From an uncultured Microbacterium sp. (GTDB taxonomy: Bacteria > Actinomycetota > Actinomycetes > Actinomycetales > Microbacteriaceae): DNA of 64,000 nt. The stretch is taken from the NCBI RefSeq assembly GCF_943912325.1, contig NZ_CALTTX010000003.1, positions 25,620 to 89,619 of the forward strand, written 5' to 3'. The position numbers were made by a program, and so were the translations under genes. Every line of letters begins with the position of its first letter. The stretch's first letter is position 1. Below the pieces are notes generated by a model that worked only from the letters and a program-made list of their open reading frames with translations, searched no databases and was not told the origin of the DNA. Below are positions 32,396 to 40,312 of the stretch, piece after piece.

Positions 32396-33606
32396 GCGTC
32401 GTGCTGGTCGTCAATTCCGGATCGTCGTCGTTCAAGTACCAGTTGCTCGATATGCAGACCGAGCGCGTGCTCGCGTCGGGTCTCGTCGAGCGCATCGGTC
32501 CCGCCACGGGCCGCACGCTCGGCCACGCCGAGCACGTCGTGACCGACGCCGAGGGCGAGAAACACACGTTCGAGCGCGACCTCGAGATTCCCGATCACAC
32601 GGCGGGATTCCAGGTGATGTTGGATGCCTTCGCCGAGCACGGCCCCTCGCTCCGCGAGTTCGAGCCGACGGCGGTCGGGCATCGCGTCGTGCACGGCGGT
32701 TCGCGGTTCATCGAGCCGACCCTCATCGACGACGGCGTCGAGGCCAACATCCAGGACCTCGCGCGCCTCGCGCCGCTGCACAACCCCGGCGCCGTGCAGG
32801 GGATCCGCGCCGCCCGCGCGGCGTTCCCCGACCTGCCGCACGTCGCGGTGTTCGACACGGCCTTCCACCAGAGCATGCCGCCGTCGGCATATACCTACGC
32901 GATTGACAAAGAGCTCGCCGCCGCTCATCGCCTGCGCAAATACGGCTTCCACGGCACGTCGCACAAGTTCGTCAGCGAGGCCGCGGCCGCGTACCTCGAC
33001 CGGCCGCTCGGCGAGCTGCGTCAGATTGTGCTGCACCTCGGTAACGGCGCCTCGGCGACCGCGATCGACGGCGGCCGCTCGGTCGACACCTCGATGGGGC
33101 TCACGCCGCTCGAGGGCCTCGTGATGGGCACCCGCTCGGGCGATCTCGACCCCGCCGTGCTGATCCAGCTCGCGCGCCGCGTGCGGCTGTCGATAGACGA
33201 GCTCGACGCGCTGCTCAACAAGTCGAGCGGCCTGCAGGGCCTCGCGGGCGTGTCCGACATGCGCGATCTGCTCGAGCGTCGCGCCGCGGGCAACCCCGAT
33301 GCATCCCTCGCCTTCGATGTCTACATCCACCGGCTCCGCGCCTATATCGGCGCCTACCTCGCGCAACTGGGCGGCGTCGATGTCATCTCGTTCACGGCGG
33401 GAGTCGGCGAGAACGTGCCCGTCGTCCGCGCCGAAGCTCTCGCGACGCTCGGCTTCGCGGGTGTCGCGGTCGATCCCGCGCGCAACGAAGAGCGCGCGCG
33501 GGGCATCCGACGCATTTCGAGCGACGATTCGGCCGTCACGGTGCTCGTCGTCCCGACGAACGAAGAGCTCGAGATCGCCCGGCAGACTCTGGCCGCAGCC
33601 TTGTAG
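32392..33606 (+). CDS. ackA: acetate kinase
   Basis: 404 residues. Signatures are VLVVNSGSSSFKYQLLD at the N-terminus, GHRVVHGGSRF, FHGTSHKFVSEAA, VLHLGNGASATAIDGGRSVDTSMGLTPLEGLVMGTRSGDLDP and FTAGVGENVPVVR. It completes the acetate overflow pathway with pta. The TAG stop codon doubles as the start of the -10 hexamer (TAGCCT) for the next gene. Confidence 0.97.
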   Translation: MSVVLVVNSGSSSFKYQLLDMQTERVLASGLVERIGPATGRTLGHAEHVVTDAEGEKHTFERDLEIPDHTAGFQVMLDAFAEHGPSLREFEPTAVGHRVVHGGSRFIEPTLIDDGVEANIQDLARLAPLHNPGAVQGIRAARAAFPDLPHVAVFDTAFHQSMPPSAYTYAIDKELAAAHRLRKYGFHGTSHKFVSEAAAAYLDRPLGELRQIVLHLGNGASATAIDGGRSVDTSMGLTPLEGLVMGTRSGDLDPAVLIQLARRVRLSIDELDALLNKSSGLQGLAGVSDMRDLLERRAAGNPDASLAFDVYIHRLRAYIGAYLAQLGGVDVISFTAGVGENVPVVRAEALATLGFAGVAVDPARNEERARGIRRISSDDSAVTVLVVPTNEELEIARQTLAAAL

Positions 33607-33615
33607 CCTGGGTGC
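33604..33615 (+). promoter_or_regulatory. leaderless -10 TAGCCT, overlapping the ackA stop codon
   Basis: TAGCCT (33604-33609) is followed by 6 bases and the GTG at 33616. Its first three bases are the ackA stop codon. Confidence 0.5.
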
Positions 33616-34350
33616 GTGACCGGTCTTCCTGATCTCGCCTCTTTCGACGCCGTTCTCTTCGACCTCGACGGTGTGCTGACACCGACCGCCGAGGTGCACA
33701 TGCACGCGTGGCAGACCACGTTCGATGACCTCTTCGCGGCGTGGGAGATCACGCCCCCCTACACCGACGACGACTACTTCCGTTACGTCGACGGCAAGAA
33801 GCGCTACGACGGCGTCGCGGCGCTGCTGCGATCGCGCGATGTCGAGGTGCGCTGGGGCGATCCGTCCGACGCTCCCGAAGCCGACACGATCTGCGGGATC
33901 GGCAACCGCAAGAACGTCGTGTTCTCGCGAATCCTGCGCGAGCAGGGGATCGCCCCCTACGCGGGCTCGCTCGCCCTCGTCGAGGCGCTCCGCGAACGCG
34001 GCATCCCCCTCGCCGTCGTCTCGAGCTCGAAGAACGCCGAAGAGGTGCTGACGGCGGCGGGAATCCGCGAGCTGTTCACGGCCGTCATGGACGGCGTCAT
34101 CGCCGAGCGCGACGGGCTCGCATCGAAGCCCGCACCCGATGTCTTCGTCGAAGGCGCACGGATGCTCGGGGTCGATCCGGCCCGCGCTGCCGCGGTCGAA
34201 GACGCCATCTCGGGCGTCGAGTCCGCGGCGTCGGGCGGGTTCGCGCTCGTCGTGGGCGTCGACCGCGGCGTCGGCGCGGCCGCGCTCGAGTCCGCCGGTG
34301 CGAACCTCGTCGTCGGCGATCTCGCCGAGCTCGTTCCCGCCGTCGGCTGA
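33616..34350 (+). CDS. HAD hydrolase, beta-phosphoglucomutase-like
   Basis: 244 residues. HAD motif I is FDLDGVLTPTAEVH (second Asp = acid/base), motif II VVSSSKNAEE, motif III KPAPDVF and motif IV VEDAISGVESAASGG. It is followed by a GH65 sugar phosphorylase, the standard pairing in which beta-glucose-1-phosphate released by the phosphorylase is converted to glucose-6-phosphate. A 180-bp gap separates the two genes, so they may or may not share a transcript. Confidence 0.85.
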   Translation: MTGLPDLASFDAVLFDLDGVLTPTAEVHMHAWQTTFDDLFAAWEITPPYTDDDYFRYVDGKKRYDGVAALLRSRDVEVRWGDPSDAPEADTICGIGNRKNVVFSRILREQGIAPYAGSLALVEALRERGIPLAVVSSSKNAEEVLTAAGIRELFTAVMDGVIAERDGLASKPAPDVFVEGARMLGVDPARAAAVEDAISGVESAASGGFALVVGVDRGVGAAALESAGANLVVGDLAELVPAVG

Positions 34351-34530
34351 GCCCGCGCAGAACCAGGTCCGCGCGGCGAAGCGCCCCGCCGAAGCATCCG
34401 TCCCCGCATCCGCCCGCATGTCACGCGCGCGACACAATCCGCCCCTACGATCGACGTGGGTCGGTGCGGTATCGTCGCTCGCGTTTCGTCCGCGCCCGCA
34501 CCCCTGCCGAGCCGAAGGAGCAACACCGGC

Positions 34531-37071
34531 ATGATCGATCGCGATCGCTTTCCCGTCGACCCCTGGGCCCTCGTCGAGAAGAGCTTCTCGGAAGAAGACA
34601 CGGGGGTCACCGAGACCATCTTCGCTCTCGGCAACGGCTACCTCGGCTTGCGGGGCAACCAGGCCGAAGGCCGTCACGCGCACGAGGACGGCACGTTCCT
34701 GAACGGCGTGCACGAGACCTTCGCGATCCGCCACGCCGAGCAGGCGTACGGCTTCGCCGAAGTCGGCCAGACGATCGTCAACGCCCCCGACGCCAAGGTC
34801 ATGCGCGTCTACGTCGATGACGAGCCGCTCTCGCTCGACGTCGCCGACATCGTCGAATACGAGCGAGTGCTCGACTTCCGCACGGGGCAGGTGCGCCGTC
34901 ACGTCATTTGGCGCACGCCCGCGGGCAAGCGCGTGCAGATCGACGATGACCGCATGGTGTCGTTCGACGAGCGTCACCTCACGGTCATGCGGCTCACGGT
35001 CACGTTGCTCGATTCCGACGCGCCCGTCGCGATCGCGTGCCACCTGATCAACCGTCAAGACGGCGAAGACGTCTACGGTGCGGCCGGCTCGACGAAGCCC
35101 GCGGGCTTCGACCCCCGCAAATCCGAGAAGTTCTCGGAGCGCGTGCTGATCCCGCAGGAGTACTGGCAAGACGGCGACCGTTCGGTGCTGTCGTACCGCG
35201 TGAACGCGTCGGGAATGACGCTCGCGGTCGCCGCCGATCACGTCATCGAAACCGAGAACGACTACGAGTCGCGTCGCCTCATCGAGCCCGACATCGCCAA
35301 GAACGTCTTCCGGGTGCACGCGCGCGCCGGTGTGCCCACGACGATCGTCAAGTACGTCGCCTACCACTCGTCGCGGGGTGTCCCCACGGGAGAGCTGATC
35401 GACCGCTGCCGCCGCACGCTCGACCGTGCCTGCGAGCGCGGGATCGAGGCGCTGCACGCGCAGCAGACGGCATGGATGGATGCCTTCTGGGAGCGCTCCG
35501 ACGTCGAAATCGGCGGCCACGACGACCTGCAGCAGGCGACCCGCTGGTGCCTGTTCCAGCTCGCGCAAGCGGCCGCCCGCGCCGACGGTCAGGGTGTGCC
35601 CGCGAAGGGCGTGACGGGCTCGGGGTATTCGGGGCACTACTTCTGGGACACCGAGGTCTATGTGCTCCCGTTCTTGACCTACACGACCCCGCTCTGGGCG
35701 CGGAATGCGCTACGGATGCGCGAGCTCATGCTGCCGATGGCGCGCAAGCGCGCGGGCCAGCTCAACGAGGGCGGGGCGCTCTTCCCCTGGCGCACGATCA
35801 ACGGCGAAGAGGCCTCGGCCTATTACGCCGCGGGCACGGCGCAGTATCACATCAACGCCGACGTGACCTATGCCCTCGCGAAGTACGTGCGCGCGACGGG
35901 CGACGAGGAATTCCTCTACGAGCACGCCGCCGACATCCCGATCGAGACCGCGCGCCTGTGGTCGACGCTCGGGTTCTGGCGCGAATCCGACGAGGGCGCG
36001 TCGTTCCACATTCACGGCGTCACGGGGCCCGACGAGTACACGACGGTCGTCAACGACAACCTGTTCACGAACGTCATGGCGCGCTTCAACCTGCGCTTCG
36101 CCGCCCGCACCGTGCGCGAGATCCAAGAGAGCTACCCCGAGGCCTACACGCGTCTCGTCGACCGGCTCGGACTCGACCCCGACGAGCCGGCCGCGTGGGA
36201 TGCCGCGGCCGACGCGATGCACATCCCCTACAGCCCGGCCCTCGGCATCCATCCGCAAGACGCCGCCTTCCTCGAAAAAGAGGTGTGGGATCTCGAGGCG
36301 ACGCCCGTCGAGCAGCGGCCGCTGCTGCTGCACTTCCACCCGCTCGTGATCTATCGCTTCCAGGTGCTCAAGCAGGCCGACGTCGTGCTCGCGCTGTTCT
36401 TGCAGGGCAACCACTTCACTCCCGAAGAGAAGCTGCTCGACTTCGAGTACTACGACCCGCTCACGACGGGTGATTCGACGCTGTCGGCGGTCGTGCAGTC
36501 GATCCTCGCGGCCGAGGTCGGCTATCAAGACCTCGCGCGCGAGTACTTCGAGCAGTCGATCTTCGTCGACCTCGGCGACCTGCACCACAACGCGTCCGAC
36601 GGCGTGCACGTCGCGTCGGCCGGTGGCGTGTGGACCTCGCTCGTGAGCGGTTTCGGCGGCATGCGCGACCACTACGGCGAGCTGAGCTTCGACCCGCGCC
36701 TGCCCGCCGATTGGCCATCTCTGACTTACCGCCTGCGCTGGCACGGCGTGCCGCTCGTGATCACGGTCACGCGCGATGCGATCGAGCTCGTCGCGGGCGA
36801 GAGCGAGGGCGAGCAGATCGTCGAGTTCACGGTGCGTGAGGCTCTGCACCAGATCGCTCCGGGCGAGACCGTGCGCATTCCGCTTGCCGATCAGGGGCCC
36901 GTGATTCCGGGGCGCCCGATGCAGCGGGACTTCGCCGACGCGCGCCGCGAAGACGGCACGCTGCTGCAGGCCTCCGTCCCGACCGCGACGACCGCGATCC
37001 CGATCATCACCGGGTCGATCCCGATCGTGACGGGTCCCGTGCCGACGCTGCCGCCGCCTCCCGAGGTCTGA
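34531..37071 (+). CDS. glycoside hydrolase family 65 disaccharide phosphorylase
   Basis: 846 residues from ATG 34531 (AAGGAG 11 bases upstream). GH65 motifs are GNGYLGLRGNQAEG near the N-terminus, GYSGHYFWDTEVYVLPFLTYT, GALFPWRTINGEE, and HGVTGPDEYTTVVNDN with the general-acid Glu. Phosphate-site residues follow in LLLHFHPLVIYRFQVLKQADVV. Family members split maltose, trehalose or kojibiose with phosphate to beta-glucose-1-phosphate; the exact disaccharide cannot be told from the sequence. The C-terminus ends in a TTAIPIITGSIPIVTGPVP-type repeat tail. The stop is 5 bp from the convergent thi operon end. Confidence 0.92.
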   Translation: MIDRDRFPVDPWALVEKSFSEEDTGVTETIFALGNGYLGLRGNQAEGRHAHEDGTFLNGVHETFAIRHAEQAYGFAEVGQTIVNAPDAKVMRVYVDDEPLSLDVADIVEYERVLDFRTGQVRRHVIWRTPAGKRVQIDDDRMVSFDERHLTVMRLTVTLLDSDAPVAIACHLINRQDGEDVYGAAGSTKPAGFDPRKSEKFSERVLIPQEYWQDGDRSVLSYRVNASGMTLAVAADHVIETENDYESRRLIEPDIAKNVFRVHARAGVPTTIVKYVAYHSSRGVPTGELIDRCRRTLDRACERGIEALHAQQTAWMDAFWERSDVEIGGHDDLQQATRWCLFQLAQAAARADGQGVPAKGVTGSGYSGHYFWDTEVYVLPFLTYTTPLWARNALRMRELMLPMARKRAGQLNEGGALFPWRTINGEEASAYYAAGTAQYHINADVTYALAKYVRATGDEEFLYEHAADIPIETARLWSTLGFWRESDEGASFHIHGVTGPDEYTTVVNDNLFTNVMARFNLRFAARTVREIQESYPEAYTRLVDRLGLDPDEPAAWDAAADAMHIPYSPALGIHPQDAAFLEKEVWDLEATPVEQRPLLLHFHPLVIYRFQVLKQADVVLALFLQGNHFTPEEKLLDFEYYDPLTTGDSTLSAVVQSILAAEVGYQDLAREYFEQSIFVDLGDLHHNASDGVHVASAGGVWTSLVSGFGGMRDHYGELSFDPRLPADWPSLTYRLRWHGVPLVITVTRDAIELVAGESEGEQIVEFTVREALHQIAPGETVRIPLADQGPVIPGRPMQRDFADARREDGTLLQASVPTATTAIPIITGSIPIVTGPVPTLPPPPEV

Positions 37072-37076
37072 TCTCG

Positions 37077-38591
37077 TTAGCGGTTCAGCGGCGCCTCGAA
37101 GAACGCGAGTTCGTGACGGGATGCCTCATCGAACGCGGCATCCATTCGCCCCACCGCTGACGGCGTGACCGTCGCGACCCGATCGGCGATCGCGATCGCA
37201 CGGCGCGTGGATTCGGCGAACGCCGGGTCGGCATAGGTGAGGAGCCAATCGCGGAACGGATGCTCGGGGGTCGCGGCCGCCGACATCGCATCGCCGAGCG
37301 CGCTGTAGAGCCAGTAGCAGGGGAGCACGGCCGCGACGAGCTCGGCGTAGTCGCCGACGGCTCCGCGCGCGAGCAGGCTGTCGACATACGCACGTGTCGT
37401 GGGGGAGGCGGGGGTCGTCTCGGTTGCCTCGCCCACGCGAGCGACGTGGAGTTCGCGCTCGACGACGAGGCACGAGTGCGCTCCCGCCGCCCAGAACGCC
37501 TGCTCGTCGATGTCTGCCGCGAGGGTGCTGAGGCGCGCGAGCACGCGGGAGTAGTCGCGCAAATAGAGGGCGTCTTGAGCGAGGTAGTCGGTGAAGATCG
37601 CGGCGTCGAGCGTTCCCTCGCGCAGCCCCGTGACGAAGCCGCACGCGTCGATCGCATGGCGGATCGGTGCGATGCGCTCCCACGCCCGCGCAGACCACGA
37701 TGTCGCAGCCGAGGGCAGGCTTCGCAGCGCCGCGTCGCGCACGTGGTGGCCGTGATCGATCGGGCCGTTGCCGCCGCCGACATGCAGCGCGGCGCCGCCC
37801 GCGATCGCGCCCGTGAGCCAGGCTTTCGCATCGGTGAGTGCGGCGAGCCAGATGTCGTGATCGGGCGCTGCATCGGCCGTGGTGCTCTGCTCATGAAAAA
37901 TCCGGAGCGTCGCCATGGCGCTCGAGAGCGAGCATCCCGTGCCGTGTGTCGTCGTCGTCTGCACGCGTTCACCCGCGATCTCGCTGATCCGCGTGGCGTC
38001 GACGATCGCATCGGGGGCGTCGTTGCCCGTGAGGTGGCCGCCCTTCAGCAGTACGGTCACGCCCGTCGAGGCGGCGAGCCGAGTCGCGAGAGCGCGCGCT
38101 TCGTCCCACGTCGCGACGGCGTGCTCGCCAGTCAGCACGGCGAGCTCGGCGAGGTTCGGGGTGACGAGGTCGACCTCGCGGCAGAGCTCGCGCACGCGTT
38201 GCTCGGCCTCGGGCTCGAGCAGGCGGTCGCCCGATGTCGCGACCATGACGGGGTCGAGCACGACGACGGGGCGCGTCGAGCGTTCGGGCCAGGTCTCGCG
38301 AAGCCACGCGGCCACGGTGTCGATGAGCGGCGTCGAGTGCAACATCCCGAGCTTGATGGCGTCGATGTCGATGTCGTCCGAGATGGCGTCGAGCTGCGCG
38401 CGCAGGAACGCGGGCGGGTTCGGCAGCACCTCGCGGACGCCCCGGGTGTTCTGCGCGACCTGACACGTGATGGCGCTCATGCCGTAGCCGCCGAGCGCCG
38501 CGATCGTCTTGAGGTCGGCCTGGATGCCCGCTCCGCCCGAGGGGTCGGTGCCCGCGATGCTCAGCACCCGCGGCACGCGCGCGCCGGTCAT
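37077..38591 (-). CDS. thiD: ThiD-TenA fusion: HMP/HMP-P kinase with C-terminal thiaminase II domain
   Basis: 504 residues. Residues 1-270 are ThiD (VLSIAGTDPSGGAGIQADLKTI, MLHSTPLID, VVLDPVMVATSGDRLL, VVLLKGGHL-like segment and TTTTHGTGCSLSSAMATL). Residues about 290-504 are TenA (FTDYLAQDALYLRDYSRVLARL and CYWLYSALGD, with catalytic Cys and Glu positions visible). It phosphorylates hydroxymethylpyrimidine and salvages aminopyrimidines from degraded thiamin. Last gene of the riboswitch-controlled operon; its start overlaps the thiE stop. Confidence 0.93.
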   Translation of the reverse strand: MTGARVPRVLSIAGTDPSGGAGIQADLKTIAALGGYGMSAITCQVAQNTRGVREVLPNPPAFLRAQLDAISDDIDIDAIKLGMLHSTPLIDTVAAWLRETWPERSTRPVVVLDPVMVATSGDRLLEPEAEQRVRELCREVDLVTPNLAELAVLTGEHAVATWDEARALATRLAASTGVTVLLKGGHLTGNDAPDAIVDATRISEIAGERVQTTTTHGTGCSLSSAMATLRIFHEQSTTADAAPDHDIWLAALTDAKAWLTGAIAGGAALHVGGGNGPIDHGHHVRDAALRSLPSAATSWSARAWERIAPIRHAIDACGFVTGLREGTLDAAIFTDYLAQDALYLRDYSRVLARLSTLAADIDEQAFWAAGAHSCLVVERELHVARVGEATETTPASPTTRAYVDSLLARGAVGDYAELVAAVLPCYWLYSALGDAMSAAATPEHPFRDWLLTYADPAFAESTRRAIAIADRVATVTPSAVGRMDAAFDEASRHELAFFEAPLNR

Positions 38592-39313
38592 GCGGAGGCT
38601 CCCGAGCGAGCGGGCGCGTCTCGCCATGCCGATGTGTCGCGCCGGGGGAGCGCCGCCATGATCGCCCGCGCGGCAGCCGCGGGATCGGGCGCGGCGCTGA
38701 GCGCCGAGACGACGGCGACTCCGGCGGCGGGCCGGCCGATGCGGTCGGGGCTCGGGTCGGTGAGAGCCTCGATGTCGTCGATGCCCACTCCGCCGATCGC
38801 GACGCAGGGCAGCGCACTCGTGGCGGCGAGCGCGCGGAACCCATCGATGCCGAGAGGTGCCGGGTGGTCGGGCTTCGTGGCGGTGGCACGGATCACGCCG
38901 ACGCCGAGGTAATCGAGCGTGCCCCGAGGCTTCCGTCCCGCTTCGGCGAAATGCTCGTCGGTGTTCGCGGTCCACCCGATCACGGCGTCGTCGCCGAGCA
39001 CGCTGCGCGCGCGCCGAGGGTTCATGTCGCTCTGCCCGAGGTGCACGCCGTCGATCCGCACGCCGCGCCGGCGGGCTTCGAGGGCGACGTCGACGCGATC
39101 ATCGATGAGCAGGATGCTCGTGCCTCCGGCCATCACGTCGGCGAGGCGCGTCGCCCGCTCGAGCACCTCGGCGTCGCTCACGGTCTTGTCGCGCAGCTGC
39201 ACGACGGGAATCCCGGCCGCGACGACGTCGGCGACGATCGCGACGAGGTCGGCGAAGGGAACGCGATCATCGGTCACGAAATGTGCCCGCAGGTCGAGGT
39301 CGCGGGTCCTCAC
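38588..39313 (-). CDS. thiE: thiamin-phosphate synthase
   Basis: 241 residues from the GTG at 39313 that overlaps the thiM stop. TIM-barrel motifs: HFVTDDRVPF, VVQLRDKTVSDAEVLERATRLADV, LLIDDRVDVALEARRRGVRIDGVHLGQSDM, GTLDYLGVGVIRATATKPDHPAPLG and CVAIGGVGIDDI. It couples HMP-PP and HET-P to thiamin phosphate. Confidence 0.94.
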   Translation of the reverse strand: MRTRDLDLRAHFVTDDRVPFADLVAIVADVVAAGIPVVQLRDKTVSDAEVLERATRLADVMAGGTSILLIDDRVDVALEARRRGVRIDGVHLGQSDMNPRRARSVLGDDAVIGWTANTDEHFAEAGRKPRGTLDYLGVGVIRATATKPDHPAPLGIDGFRALAATSALPCVAIGGVGIDDIEALTDPSPDRIGRPAAGVAVVSALSAAPDPAAAARAIMAALPRRDTSAWRDAPARSGASA

Positions 39314-40149
39314 GCGTCGTCGCCTTCTGACGCGTCCTCGACGCTGACTCGCGCCGCGAGATCCGCCGGCTCGGTGGCGTCGAGCGCGTCGACGAACGCG
39401 ACAGCGAACGACCCCGGCCGACTCGATGCGGCCTCCGCCCGCTCCGAGGCCGCCGCGTACAGGGCGGACGCCGCGACCGCCGCGTCGAACGGCGAGACCA
39501 CGCCGAGGAAGGCCGCCATCACGGCACCGAGCGAGCATCCGCCGCCCGTGACGCGCGTGAGCAATGCGCTGCCGCCGCGCACGCGCGCGACCCGCGTTCC
39601 GTCGGTGACGAGGTCGACCTCGCCCGAGATCGCGACGACCGCGCCCGTGCGCCGCGCGAACGCGACCGCCGCGGGGAGCGCCGCATCGGCGGCATCCGTC
39701 GTGTCGACTCCGCGCCCACCCGTGCCCGCGCCCGCAATCGCGAGGATCTCGGAGGCATTGCCGCGCACGATCGCCGGCCGCTCCGCCACGAGCTCATGGG
39801 CCAACGCGGTGCGCACGGGCAGAGCGCCGATCGCAACCGGGTCGAGCACCCAGCGCTCGGTCGCGGCGACCGCTTCGCGCGCCGCCTCTCGCTGCTCGGT
39901 CGTCGGGGTGCCGAGGTTGATCAGCACGCCGTCGGCGATGCCGGCGAAGATCCCCGCCTCGCCGGGGATGTCGCACATCGCGGGCGCCGCGCCCAGCGCG
40001 AGCAGCACATTGGCGGTGAACTGCGTCACGACGGCGTTCGTGATGCATTGCGTGAGCGGATGCTTCGCGCGGAGCGCCGCAAGGGCCGCACCGGGATCGG
40101 GCGCCGCCTCGGACGCGGTCGGGCGGGTGGCAGGCGTGGTGGCGCTCAT
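39310..40149 (-). CDS. thiM: hydroxyethylthiazole kinase
   Basis: 279 residues. HPLTQCITNAVVTQFTANVLLALGAAPAMCDIPGEAGIFAGIADGVLINLGT is the typical N-terminal region; VLDPVAIGALPVRTALAHEL, VRGNASEILAIAGAG and LLTRVTGGGCSLGAVMAAFLG (anion hole and catalytic Cys/Asp region) follow. First gene of the thi operon, directly behind a TPP riboswitch. Confidence 0.95.
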   Translation of the reverse strand: MSATTPATRPTASEAAPDPGAALAALRAKHPLTQCITNAVVTQFTANVLLALGAAPAMCDIPGEAGIFAGIADGVLINLGTPTTEQREAAREAVAATERWVLDPVAIGALPVRTALAHELVAERPAIVRGNASEILAIAGAGTGGRGVDTTDAADAALPAAVAFARRTGAVVAISGEVDLVTDGTRVARVRGGSALLTRVTGGGCSLGAVMAAFLGVVSPFDAAVAASALYAAASERAEAASSRPGSFAVAFVDALDATEPADLAARVSVEDASEGDDA

Positions 40150-40156
40150 CGCGACA

Positions 40157-40230
40157 TCCCTTCGCTCGTGCTAACGAGAGCAGGTTCGGCGGGTGTGATC
40201 TCAGCCCCGAGCGGGGCACCCCGTGTCTTT
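40157..40230 (-). promoter_or_regulatory. TPP (THI-box) riboswitch
   Basis: On the minus strand the aptamer reads ACGGGGTGCCCC..GGGGCTGAGAT..ACCCGCCGAACCTG, with the CTGAGA pyrimidine-binding and ACCTG pyrophosphate-helix signatures. It ends about 8 bases before the thiM start, so control is probably at translation initiation. TAGCGT further upstream (plus 40242-40247) is a likely -10. Confidence 0.95.
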
Positions 40231-40300
40231 CGCCCACGACGCTAGCACGCGCTCCGAGGCATCCATTCGCCCGCCCTGCCTCGATGTCGGAGGCCTCCCG

Positions 40301-40312
40301 TAGTGTTGTTGC
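40301..40312 (+). promoter_or_regulatory. leaderless -10 TAGTGT for dnaX-recR
   Basis: TAGTGT (40301-40306), 6 bases, then GTG at 40313. Confidence 0.5.

Noticed and set aside
32374..35637. Very long minus-strand open frame (about 1087 codons) opposite pta-ackA-GH65
   Set aside because: It lies antisense to well-recognised genes, is Arg/His-rich, and arises from GC-rich third positions; no domain is visible.
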